Shown piece by piece: positions 36,506-47,695 of a stretch of 64,000 bases of DNA. Each line of letters opens with the position of its first letter. Position 1 is the first letter of the stretch. Under the pieces are notes generated by a model. It worked only from the letters and a program-made list of their open reading frames with translations. It made no database searches and had not been told where the DNA came from. A program made the translations under genes and the position numbers. Source of the DNA: Heterodera schachtii (lineage: Eukaryota > Nematoda > Chromadorea > Rhabditida > Heteroderidae); NCBI GenBank assembly GCA_023374025.1, contig SIJG01000131.1, positions 248,001 to 312,000 of the forward strand, written 5' to 3'.

Positions 36506-36629
36506 ATTTTAACGATGAAAAACGGGAAAATTTTTAACAGATAACATAAAATAATTAGCAGAAATATGAAAATGATAATTATGACAACTCATTTGTTAGC
36601 CATTAATTGAAAAAATGTTTTTCTCAGTT

Positions 36630-36900
36630 TTGCACTATTTTTATTTTGGCGTTTTCTTTCTTGGTATCATTCTATAACCCTAAGTATCCTCTATTAGCCT
36701 GCAAAATCCAAAAAATTTCGTTAATTTTGAGCAAACTTATGACTAAAAGTACATCCGAAACCAGGTTTTTCGGCTTTTTTGGCCATAACTTTTTTGAACC
36801 TTAACGAAATTTTTTGCAATTTTGCAGGCTAATAGAGCATGTGATGGGCTTTCAAATGATACTAAGAAAGTTAGATTTGGTTGACAATGAAAAAATTTAT
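36630..36900. repeat. foldback segment
   Basis: TTGGTATCATTCTATAACCC and TATTAGCCTGCAAAATCC are followed, in inverse complement, by TTTGCAGGCTAATAGAGC and TCAAATGATACTAAGAA around GGCCATAACTTTTTTGAACC. It belongs to the same family as 21980-22135. Open frames across it are by-products. Confidence 0.7.
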
Positions 36901-37239
36901 AGTTCAAAAACTGGGCTGGCGCTAAAACGACCCCGACCCGAAAATAAACACCCCCGAAGAATCGACCAGAAAATTTTAAAAAATGCACCACTATTAATTT
37001 AAAAATTCTCAAAAATTCACTTCCAAAATTTATTTATTTATTTTCTTGATGATAATTTTTGATTTTGAAAATTATTTATATCATTAATAGTTTGGCATAA
37101 GATTTTTCTTTTTGAAGAAAATTTTTCGATTTTACACCCCTAAATTTGAAAGTTTTTAGCAACTATTTTGGGGGATTTTTTAAAAAATAAAACGAATTAT
37201 TTTGGCACTTTTTAGTAACTATAAATTGCATCACTAGTC

Positions 37240-37331
37240 ATAACACTCCATGCAGGTGCCGGGGTTCCTTTTTTCGGCAAAAAAATTTCCGGCAATCACG
37301 CATTTGCTCGACGTTGCCTAAAAATTTTTGA
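37240..37331 (-). pseudogene. stray copy of astacin-gene exon 23
   Basis: On the minus strand an acceptor-like TTTTTAG is followed by GCAACGTC, then a frame encoding SKC, GNFFAEKRNPG and CYD. It matches the beginning of exon 23 of the gene upstream (38309-38107), where the protein reads SKCSYPGNLFAEKRNPG. It lies about 200 bp past that gene's stop codon with no further exons visible, so it is an unincorporated or decayed duplicate. Confidence 0.7.
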
Positions 37332-37531
37332 ACAAGTAAAATTTCGAAAAATTTCATTAAGGTTCAAAAAAAGTTAACTTGTGCTAGTACGAAAAGTCCC
37401 CGACCCTACAAATGAATAGAGAGGGACTAAAAACACTGACACCATTAAAATTAAAAAAAATTTGCTGATGGAAAATTAAACTACTGATCAGCTGCAGAAG
37501 ACAGATCATCCACTGATCTCCCCGCCTTCCC

Positions 37532-40500
37532 TCATGGATGGCCAACAAATGGCACGAACACATGGATAAGTGATGAAGCATAGGCCAAGAGCGTATTTGG
37601 ACTCAATTTCAACAGCGGCTGTTCTTCAACTTGCAAACTCTTGAATCGGTTTGGCACTCCGGCAATTGCATCATCAAACAAGCAGTGGACTTCGTCCACC
37701 CGAATGATTTCCTTTGTGTCCGGCTTACTGTAGCCCCAAAAGCTTACGGTACCACCTTCGGCCTTCTGTGAAATTAGTCAATTAAACAGTTTTTTGACAA
37801 GATATAGTAAAACTCGGCTCACATAGCAATCAATATCAATTTGCGTCCAATTGTATCGGTAATTGTTTGGGTCAGTAAACACTCGTTGTCTGCTTCCGTG
37901 GACTTGAATTGCATTTACCTTGAATTTACAAAGTAATTAATAAAATGAATTTTTAATCATTTTCCAGATTTATCCATATTTCCTCTAATTTGACACAAAA
38001 AAAATGGTAATTTTTTAGTGCCTAAAAATTTAATTGCCTATTTTAACTGTAAATTTTTTGTGGTGGTGCCTTTTGACATTAATTAATTGATTAATTAATT
38101 AATTACCTTTATTATTGGGCAAATAAAGTCTTCATGTGCCCATTTTTGTTCAGTCAGACATTTCTCATCATCATCTTTACATGGACATTGATAATATTGG
38201 TGTTTGACCCCGTCATAACAGCTCAAATTGCCGCTGCCGGGGTTCCTTTTTTCGGCAAACAAATTACCAGGGTACGAGCATTTGCTCGAATTTATGAGTT
38301 TGACGTTGCCTTAACATTTTTGAAAAAATTTTCCATGATTGTAAAGCATTTAAAACAAAAGCAATTATAAATATTTTAAAAAATTTAAAAAGAAATTAAA
38401 TTTATTTTACAATTTTCCTGCCTGATTCATATGTTAGTTCGAATACGGTAGATGGTACGGTCCATTTTGTTGAAAGGCGCGCAAAAATGACTATGTCTAT
38501 GTCCGGGTTTTCCGCCTCAATCCAATTTTTGTATTCATTCGCGTTCAGATCAGTGAGTGATGCGGCACAACAAAGTTTGGCACCTTAATGAGCCATCATT
38601 TTAGTAATTAATGATTAATTAGTTATTTTTGTTTGTCTTTTTGCCTTGTGCTCTTTTGTCGGCTCGGTATTTGACCTCGACATACGCCGATGAGCAGTTG
38701 TATGTGCACTCAAACAAATTGCTCAAACTTTTAAACTGAATTCGCACCTTTTTGCCCACTTCAGGCTGAAAGCAATTAAAATTTGCATTAATTAAAAAAA
38801 TTAAAATTTCAAAAATATTATTTATTGCCTTAATTTTCCAATGGCATCGGCACGGCCCATTCCCCCCACATTTGGCCTTCGTTTTCAATAACACTGCTGA
38901 CTGATTGGCCAACAATTCTCTGGGAATTCCACTCAAAACCTCACAATTCAAATCTTTAAAATATAATTATTTATATTTGTTTTAATTGTTAAATTAATTA
39001 ATTGCTCACTTTCTTCGAGTTCTTTACAGTATTTGCCACCGTATCCGTCTGGACAATGGCATTTTGTGCAATCATTCGGATTCAAATAGCCCCCGTTTTG
39101 GCACTTGTCCTCATGACCTTTGCATGAGTCTGGAAAATGGAAAATCTACTTACATTAAAATTTTAATTGATTTGCCTTTGCAATAAATTCGGTTAATTAT
39201 CGCCGCGTCTTTGAAAGAGATTCGTTCGCGTTGGCCAATCGTTTGTTGGTAAAACCGTGGCAAAGTGATCCGATCGTATAAGCCCCTTTAATTCCAATTT
39301 TACGTCATTAAATTAAATTTTTTCTTACTTTTCATGATCGCCCGCAGATTGATAATGCATCACTGATCCGAAATCGTAAGGAAAGCCAAAGTTTTTAGTG
39401 TTTGGGTCAATTTCCGATTGCTTTATAATGAGCAAAATAAGAAATTATTTAAAATGTTTGTGTTAATTACTCCGTCCTTTTTCCGTAAAATGATGTAATT
39501 TCGGGCATCACTTCGGCTTTGCTCATGCAAAAAGCCAAGCGCATGCAGCAATTCATGGCCAGCAACGACGGACATGTTAAAATACTTAATTAGTTTCTAA
39601 TTAATCCAATAATGATTGAGTTGGACCAAGTCTCCAGGGATCTCTATAATCCCGGCTTTTCTGGAGTGGGTCCCGGTTTTTCAAAAAAAAAACCTATCAT
39701 ACCCAATACCCTAATCCCAATTTTCAATCAATTTGACGGGACAGGAATTGAAAATAAGCAGCGACAAAATGGGGGAACAGAGATTGCTGCAAATACTATT
39801 TTAAAAAATGAATGCAAAAATTACATCGGTGCAGAGAGTAAATCCCAGCCTAAGGTATTGCCATCCTCCGACACGACCAAACGGGGACCAGCCACAGACT
39901 ACAAAAATGGGTAAAATTAATAATAATAATAAATTGTGCCAAATTTTATGAATGAATGAAATTCTCAACGAGAAATATAAATGAATGTGAAACTACCGCC
40001 AAAAGCATCTTCAATCTTGATGCCATTCTCTCCTTCCACCATTTCATCCACAAATTCAAACCGAACACAGGTGACTTCCCTGTTTATAGAATCGAACCGA
40101 ATTAAAATTTTTTAAATTACAAAAAATTCAATCAATTAATTACTCAATCAATTTTGCTCCAACTCTAATGGCATTGTCCCAGAGGCCGTATTTATCAGGC
40201 ACTTAAAACATTTGTTAAAATACTGTATGTGGTAAAAGTATTACGAGCTTCTTTGTTGAATGCGATTTTGATTGGGGATTCGATCCATTTTTCGTATGGG
40301 TTGTATTGTCGTTTTTTGCGCTGACTTTCCACCTCTTCGGGCTTCAGCCCACAAACTGTGAATTATAATTTTCGATTTTTTTTAATTTTATTTTTAATTA
40401 ATTAATTTATTTATTTATTTAATTAATTTATCCAAAATAAACGCACTCTTCCGCAATCTGTTGTACTGTTCTCGCAGCCTTCGTTTGTCACATGTCATGT

Positions 40501-42741
40501 CCCCATCGCATATTAATGTTTCGGATGGCTTTTTCATGGTTGTCGGTGGCGGAAGTGGTGGGGCCCATTTTGGAATTTCGAAAATCTAAAAATTATTTTA
40601 AATATATTTTTTAATTTTAATTTTTATTTTACCGCATTGTTTTTGCTTTCGTTCTTTCCACAGTTTTTCAATGCCTCAATTTTCAACAACAAATTTCTGA
40701 TCGGCACGCAATCTTCGCCGTAATCATCACATGGGTCAGGATTGTCTTAAAAAGTGCCATAATAATTCTCAAAATTAAATTTATTTTTTTGCTGACCGAA
40801 TTTGTTTGGATCATCTTCGTAGGGTAACAATTTTGTACGGTTGGTTATGAATTTTGAAAATTTGGGCCTTTCAATTTGGAAAAATGCGCGCATTTTGTCA
40901 TCGTTCGACGGCGGCACAAAATGAATCATTTTTGCCAAAGTGCCGTTGACCATTTGCGGCGCAATGTCTTTGAGAATAGAGCCAATGCCATCATTCTAAA
41001 TTAATAATGGCAATTAAAATTCATTAAAATTGCTGCATTTTTTGCCTCATTAAGCCATTTGCCGCCAAAATTTTCCCCGTCGCCCTTTTCTCGGATTGCA
41101 CTTTTTTGCTCGTTTTTGCCAAATTCGATGAGAAAATATGGCGTTTTCTTTTTTGTGTCCATAATTTTGTCCATTGAAATTGGCAAAATGCGCGTCTTTT
41201 GGAATCTTAATTAATAAATAATAATAATAATAAATAATTATTATTTAATTAACAAACGGCTCATTAGTGAATGAAAAGTTGATGAACGATTCAACAATCA
41301 GCTCATTCGTCGCCTCCGTTTGGTGCCGATGTGCACAAATTTGAACAGCAAAACCAGCGGCATTTGTGGGACTGTTCAGATGTTTTTGGCACAATTTGCC
41401 AATGGCATTGACACTTGGCTTATTGCCAATGCTTTCATAGCACCCGTAAAGTTCGACGTGCCTTCAAATTTGAAATTTTATAAAATCGGTTGCTTAAATT
41501 TCAAAAATGACTTTTCGCATTTTGCACTTGGCACCGCCATGCAAGCATTCACAAAGCGTCCATCTGACCAATAACCGGGCGGTATTGGTTCGTAAATTTT
41601 GGCACGTTTTTCATAGTCATTGCATGCAAATTCGTATGGCCTCGCGGTGATATTCAACAAGAATTTGTTCACTTCCGTTGGGAAGAAAATGTTTGTACAA
41701 TTCGTGCCAAAATGGTTCACATTTCGTGCAAATGGCACAAAGGCAAAAGTTTGTTCAGTTGTTGGCACAATGCCAAAAGTGGTTGTTGTGCCATGGAATT
41801 TGGTTGGTGCCTTTGTTTTTTGAGTGACCAAAGATTGGGAAAGGCACTAAAACTTAAATTAATTAAATAATGAATTTTAAATATGAAATTTGACTTTCTC
41901 TTTGCACAATTTGATGGTGCCGCCATTTTCTGCACAAAACGTTGCGCCAAATTCAAATGCCAAAACAAATGGCATAAAATCATCAAAAAATGCAGCAGAA
42001 GAAAGCGCTTCTTGAAGTTCGTTTCCAAGTGGTTCAGCATCTAAAATAATAATTACTATTAAAATATTATTATTATTTTGGCTTTACTTTTGGTCAAATT
42101 AATTTCCAGATATTTTTCCGTTTCTTTGATTTGTTCGGTGCCGAAAATGTCGTCGAATCCATGGCTTAATTATAATTTTAAATTCATATTTTAAAATATT
42201 TTTCTCCCCAATTTGCCTCGATTCGTAGCTGATCATTCCGTCTTGGTGCTTTGCAATGATCAGTCCGTGCCATTGGTCTTCGGCAATCTCTTCGGCACAT
42301 TCCACAAATTTAAGTTTGCCAATGTTTCCTTTTCCCACCCCAATACGTTTTCCAATCTTTCTGTTTTTGGCCATTTCACTTTGGTAGCAAAGGAGGAGCC
42401 TAAAATGAATTAAAATAATTAATTTTAAAAAATTTTCAAATATTTTACTTAGTGCAGTCATTTTCCACCAAAATTTTTCCATTTTTGCCATTGCATAATT
42501 TCCAAATGCCAACGTCGGATGACAAAGGTCTGAAAAATTGAAAAAATATAAAAAATTAAGCCCAAATATCCAGGCTTTGATTAGGCCTGAATCAAGGCTT
42601 AAACTCGATTATTTGAAATGCGTTTAAAATATAAAATATTTATTCACTTTTTGATTACATAAGAAATTATTACCGTATCGGAGGAGATGAGCAATTAATG
42701 ACCAAGCTCAGAAAGACGGTCAATAGAGAAAAAGATTTCAT
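37532..42741 (-). CDS. secreted astacin metalloprotease with EGF and CUB-like domains
   Basis: Exons, 5' to 3': 42741-42674, 42529-42449, 42399-42217, 42164-42088, 42040-41895, 41846-41512, 41461-41254, 41195-41046, 40995-40797, 40745-40633, 40585-40447, 40355-40245, 40201-40144, 40079-39997, 39898-39825, 39584-39471, 39420-39329, 39285-39176, 39129-39010, 38953-38829, 38765-38645, 38583-38422, 38309-38107, 37918-37823, 37765-37532. All phases agree, giving about 1133 residues. A signal peptide (MKSFSLLTVFLSLVINC) is followed by an unassigned region of about 560 residues rich in Cys and Asn-X-Ser/Thr, then a furin-like RKKR (about 579-582). The catalytic domain has HELLHALGFLHE (about 685-696) for zinc and the Met-turn SVMHY. 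An EGF-like module (about 782-817) and a CUB-like domain (about 823-956) follow, then an unknown Cys-containing tail. It should hydrolyse extracellular proteins. Six introns are GC-AG. Intron boundaries are my reading of the sequence. Confidence 0.9.
39585..39824. repeat. transposon debris in intron 15 of the astacin gene
   Basis: This 240-bp intron is several times longer than most of its neighbours. It contains CCCGGCTTTT, GGTCCCGG and GACGGGACAGG, words shared with the element at 36311-36505. No intact ends were found. Confidence 0.5.
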
Positions 42742-42765
42742 TTGCTAATTAAGTAATTAATATTA
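42742..42765 (-). promoter_or_regulatory. possible trans-splice acceptor at the astacin start
   Basis: On the minus strand TTAATTAG lies three bases before the ATG, preceded by AT-rich sequence. In nematodes such an AG so close to the start is compatible with spliced-leader addition. This is inference only; no leader sequence can be seen in the genome. Confidence 0.3.
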
Positions 42766-43984
42766 TTTCTATTTAATTTATTTACTATTAAAAATATTTT
42801 TATTTATTTTACGAAAAAATATTTATTTTCCAAATGATCAAATGAAATGAATGAATGAAAGTGGTGGGATGGAAGCAGTGAATTCCGTCATTGGACCAAT
42901 CACTGAATTTTCTGTGTCGACGTGTAAAAAAAGGGGGAAAAGCCACCAGCAGAAGAAAAAGCGGACGAACGACCACACATTTTGTAGCAGAGATTGTGGA
43001 CACCGATAAATGACAAAAGTAATTTATTCATTTTTTTTACAAATTATTGGCCAAATCATCACAAAACCATCCGAAAAATATCCACCACTTTTTTATCGGA
43101 CATTTTGGCGTAAAATATGAATGAATGCAAAATTAATTTATAAAGTACGTATTTATGATTGTAAACAAAATGATAAAATTGAATAAATGCTGTGATAGGA
43201 TAAAGCATAGAAAAATTGGTTCTTCTTCATTGGCGCAAGCGCCGACGCTGGGGTCATTTTCAAAAATATTTCGAATTTGGTTTAAATAGACAAAAACTCG
43301 ACTGATCAGGATTTTGATTGTCTTATAAAATGATCAATCACTACTCAGCTGATCAAAACTCACTTGTTTCAGAATTTAAACCCAAAAGCATTCAAAAAAT
43401 TTTTTGTTTCTCTTTTTGATGTAATTTGAAAAAATGGAACAGAAAAATTTTTCGTTGAAAATTTTTTCGTGGTTTTCGAATTTTCATTTTTTTGTTTTAT
43501 TTTTCATTGTTGGCTTAAAATTTCCACTAAGTTAAGCAATCTCGCTGTCATTTAAGTGCCCGCTGGCCAAAGAAAAATGAACATTGGACGTATAAAATAT
43601 GAATTAGAGCCATTTTTTTGAAAATTCCAATTTTTTGTTCATTGAAAATTTAAAAAAAAATCCATTGATCAGTCTGCTTCTCATATTTATACTGATCACT
43701 TTAAATATGTGGCATTATTCAAAAGCTTTGCATGTTTATTAATTTTTAAGATTGAACAGCAATTAAACAACACAAAAAAGTGAATAATAAAAAAATATGA
43801 AAACATTTTTAATAAATTTTCAAACACTCCCAAAAATGAAAAAATATTTATATATTTTATTGTTCTTTTAATTTAATTTTATTTGAAATTTTTTTTACAT
43901 AAATTTTTCATTGAACTTTTTTGTTTTGAAGGGTTTTGGTGGCACGGATTTTACAAAGAACAAAATAATAAATGATTAAAAATA
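42766..43984. other. intergenic stretch between the astacin gene and its exon copy
   Basis: No gene is supported. TGATCA-containing words cluster near 43300-43370, and a small hairpin GGCGC-AA-GCGCC lies near 43234. Confidence 0.5.
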
Positions 43985-44166
43985 AGCAGAAGACAGATCA
44001 CCCACTGATCACTGATCTGCCCCTTTTCTCTCATGGATGGCCAACAAATGGCACGAACACATGGATAAGTGATGAAACATTGTTGGCCAAGAATGGACCT
44101 GGACTCAATTCCATCGGCGGCTGTTCTTCGACTTGCAAACTTTTGAACCGTTCTGGCACTCCAGCA
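43985..44166 (-). pseudogene. stray copy of the last astacin-gene exon
   Basis: The minus-strand frame from about 44165 to the TGA at 44033-44031 matches the end of exon 25 (37650-37532). The shared pieces are RFKSLQVEEQP and SSLIHVFVPFVGHP, with several substitutions between and no frame break. The similarity continues past the stop into the 3' untranslated region (GATCTGTCTTCTGC). No upstream exons were found. It is a partial duplicate 1.3 kb upstream of the parent gene. Confidence 0.75.
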
Positions 44167-44173
44167 GCTTTAA

Positions 44174-44368
44174 ACTAAAAGAAGGGCATTGCTGCCGCTT
44201 ACACTTGAGGTGGAAATACGAGTGGTCAATGGTAGAAGTGAAAGAAGACAAATTACATTTGGTAATGACGAAATGAGGTCAATGGATAGTTGTGACATGA
44301 TTGTTGAAATTTTAATTGAAGAAGCGGAAGAGTCAGACCTCCAGCAAAGGGAAATTTGGTTTTTATAG
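44174..44368 (+). other. open coding-like segment, unknown
   Basis: A + strand frame of about 64 codons ending at TAG, with acidic, non-repetitive composition and higher GC than the flanks (short stretch EVEIRVVNG). It has no start Met at its beginning; an acceptor-like AAACTAAAAG precedes it. I do not recognise it. It could be a last exon or debris. Confidence 0.25.
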
Positions 44369-44448
44369 CAATTTGGAAAAATTTTGGGTAAATTTTTTAA
44401 GAAATTGTGTAGAGATATTATTTTTGGATTTGTTGGGCGTCTGCAAAA

Positions 44449-45119
44449 CTATTTTTTGAAGCATTGGGGGAATTGTTTTTGAAATTTTTCCAGTGTGAGG
44501 AGAAATTGGTCAAGTGGATCTGGGTTGTCGTTTTGTGTGATTGTTTTGTCAACCTGCGATGATTTTGAAGTGTCTTTACTGGCCTCCTTCGGTTCTGGTC
44601 CATTTTCTTTGGCGGGAGTCGGAGCAATTTTAGGTGGTGTTTGTTTTGCTGGTGCCACGAGAGCAGGGTTTTCTTGACGTTTTCTGACGCGCTCTTCGTA
44701 TTCCTTCTTGAGTTGTTCTTTGGTCAGTGCCGGGCGGACGAACAGGCGGGCCAAATTTTGTTGGGAACGGAGTCGAGCACGCTCGCGCTTCCATCCTCCG
44801 AGTGCCACGTGTTGGTGTGCAGCTGTTGGCATGACCACCTTGAGCGGTCCTGGAGTTGTTCACTGAGAGTCGAACCGGCCGACACGAAAGGTGGCGGTTG
44901 GTTCAACCTCAACTTCGAATCCAAGATTTTTGTGGTGGCTTCCCTGTCTTCCTGAACACGCTCAGATGGGCGAACAGCATTGCTTTCCGGGAGGCAAATG
45001 AGCACCAATGTGCGTTGGCGTTCTTGCTCAGCTAGTGCGGCAGTGATTGGGTAATGTGCAGGTGGCATTGAGCGTTTTGGTTGAGGAGGAGTGTCGTTTG
45101 TCGTGTTGCTTCGTTTCAT
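44449..45119 (-). pseudogene. broken ORF1-like retroelement gene
   Basis: Two overlapping minus-strand frames belong to one former protein. The first (from the ATG at 45119) has RTLVLICLPESN and SERVQEDREATTKILD. The second (to the stop at 44449) has HQHVALGGWKRERARLRS, ARLFVRPALTKEQLKKEYEE and a Lys/Pro-rich tail. The arrangement resembles the nucleic-acid-binding ORF1-type proteins of nematode non-LTR elements; this is from memory of the family, not a search. A frameshift near 44890-44910 and an in-frame TGA (44862-44860) separate the halves, so it is not functional. No reverse transcriptase is adjacent. Confidence 0.65.
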
Positions 45120-45712
45120 TGTCGATAATCTTATCGTTATTTTCTTCAATGAACTTTTAAATGAATGTGAAGAAAAGAAAATACTTATGTTTTGTAAATA
45201 AAATTATTAATCGCAACCGAGCAAACATTTATTTGCAATATAATTTATTAGTTTTAAACATTTTATAAAAAATAATCAAATATTATTTTAATTACTTGGA
45301 AATTATTTTTTATTTAATTGGAATGCTTTGCATTCACTCTTTTTTCGCACCAACTTTTATTTTGAAAAATCTATTTGTTTTTTATTAAGAATTTAAAAAT
45401 AATTGATTTAAATTTAATTGATAAATTGCTTGGTCTCTGGAGTTTGTTCAAATGTTGATGAACACACTACAGGGAACTCAGAAGAACATATATTAAAATT
45501 TTATTAGTAAAAGTTTAAATTATTAATTAAATTCTAATAAATATTTATTGTGTTTTACGGTGTTTATTTTGATCAATAATTTATTTTGATTGTATTTTCG
45601 CATTTTAATTAAATTTTATGAGAAAATTCGATTTTGTGTCATATAAATTTTTTTCATATTTTAAATTAAATTACAATTAAAAGAAAAGTTTTTATATCTT
45701 AATTGACAAAGA

Positions 45713-47165
45713 ATTTTGATTTTTATTTCTTTAAGATTTATTTTTTTAATTGTAACTATGAATAATATTTTTAAATCTAGTAATTTCATAAAAAACCAAT
45801 TCATTCGCTTTCCCGTATTAAGTTACATTCTCGAAGAAATGAGCAGTTTTTATTGTACGGGCTAATTTGATGTTAGTTCTTAGGTTGTTTTTTTAATTTT
45901 AGCTTTTTCAATGTTTATTTTCCTTTGTTATTATAAATCATACTTTCAGCAATTATTATAAATAAATTATCATTATATTTTTCAAATGAAAAGAATTGTT
46001 AATTTTTAGGTTTGTTCACCGAATGTTTATTCGTTTTTAATCATTTTTTATAAATTTATTTATTATACATTTTGATTTTTTTATATTTTTGTGTAATTAC
46101 TTAATTTTTGAATTACCAGCCAATTACTTGGTTAAATAATAGCTTTTCATCAATTTTAATATTTTTACGAGCAGGTCTATTAGATAATTCAACTAATTTT
46201 TTCACTATTATTATTTAAATACAAATGATTAGCAATTTTTTATTAACTTTCAACACTGAACATATTTTGTGTTAACATATTTTTTGCGAATAATGAAATT
46301 ATGATTTAATAATTATTTTTGATTGTGATCATTATTTTTGAATGTTCACAAAAATTTAATTTTTTTGGTTTATAATTGTTTGCACTCGCTTTTCAAATTT
46401 ATTAGTTAGAAAATTTTAAATATTTGCTAAATTTTGTAATTTAATAATCTAGCCCAGTGGAAGGTTTTCATTTTTCTTTTAAAGGGCGAAACAATCTTCA
46501 TTTCATAAAATTATAGTAGCATTTATAGCATTAACAATAAATTCATAAATAAATTTTATTTATAATTTTGGTCATAAATAATGAATTATATTTATTTTTT
46601 AGTACAATAATTAATTGATTATTTCGAATTGAATTATAAGAGATTCAAAAAATCAGGTTTTAACCTTTACTGTTTGTGAATTATTAATTAATTAATAATA
46701 TTTATATATGTATATAAATATTAGCTTTTCTATAATTTTCGATTATTTTGCCCCTACTTTGCTCCTTGGCAAGATCCGTTTTATCTTTTTATTAAAACAA
46801 ATTTATTGCAATATCTCCATAAATATCTAAATAAAACACGAGTTTGAATGACTCACCAGGCATAAGTATTTATTTGCGTTATCGTTAAAAATTTTCTCAA
46901 ATTTTATGTTTGTTTTCAAAATTTATAAATAAGATATTATTTACATTAATAAAATTTTTCTTTTTATAAGTATACATTATATTTTTTGAGTTATTTTATC
47001 TCTTTTTTGCTTTTAATAAATAATCTTTGAATTCCTAATATTGGCATAGTTTTCAAGATTTATTGTTATATTTATTTTTTTATTATTATTTTTTGTTTTA
47101 ACTAAATATATGCATATTTTTGCCCTATCTTAATTCATGAATATGGGTGGTATCATTCAAATCTC
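45713..47165. repeat. segmental duplication (pair with 55063-55936)
   Basis: The shared sequence includes CCCGTATTAAGTTACATTC, TCGAAGAAATGAGCAGTTTT, AGCCCAGTGGAAGGTTTTCA and TTTTGCCCTATCTTAATTCA. The second copy lacks a block of about 460 bp corresponding to 46560-47015. Confidence 0.85.
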
Positions 47166-47209
47166 GCTATATTATTATCACATCTTAAAATTTGGAATCC
47201 ACATTTTTT

Positions 47210-47695
47210 TGCGGGACGGGATCCCGCGGGATTAATCCCCCAAATCCTGCATTTAAAATTTGTGGGATCCCGCGCGGGATTGCAAGATTTTGAAAATTAC
47301 TAAAAATTTCAATTAAATTTTCAAAAAATTTCCACTAAAGAAAAAATACCTGACATTTTGAAAAAGAAATTTTTTGCAAATTATGGATGAATTTTAATAT
47401 GAAAAATGAATTTAATTTGACTGAATTTATTCTAAATTAGTTCAAAAACTTTGGCATTCTGTCCTTTAAAATTTTCAAAAAATTAATACAATCCCGCAGA
47501 ATCCCGCACAAAAAGTCAAATTTGCGGATCCCGCTGCGGGATTGGAACTCAAAATTCTTTGCGGGACGGGATCCCGCGGGATTAATCCCGCAAATCCCGC
47601 AATACCGCAAATCACGCATTTTCCAAAAAATGCGGGATTGCGGACTGGGATCCCGCAAAATCACGCGCGGGATCCCGTCCCGCGCCGGTCTCTAA
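47210..47695. mobile_element. reiterated-word element, GCGGGATCCCGC, probably truncated
   Basis: The words GCGGGATCCCGC, GGGATTAATCCC and GCGGGATT recur at both ends (47211-47285 and 47520-47690). The right end reads CCGGTCTCTA, which is close to the CTCGGTCTCTA end of the 17303-18169 element. No matching left terminus or target duplication was found. Confidence 0.65.

Noticed and set aside
36607..37012. Frames on both strands around the foldback
   Set aside because: They come from the two arms of an inverted repeat shared with other loci.
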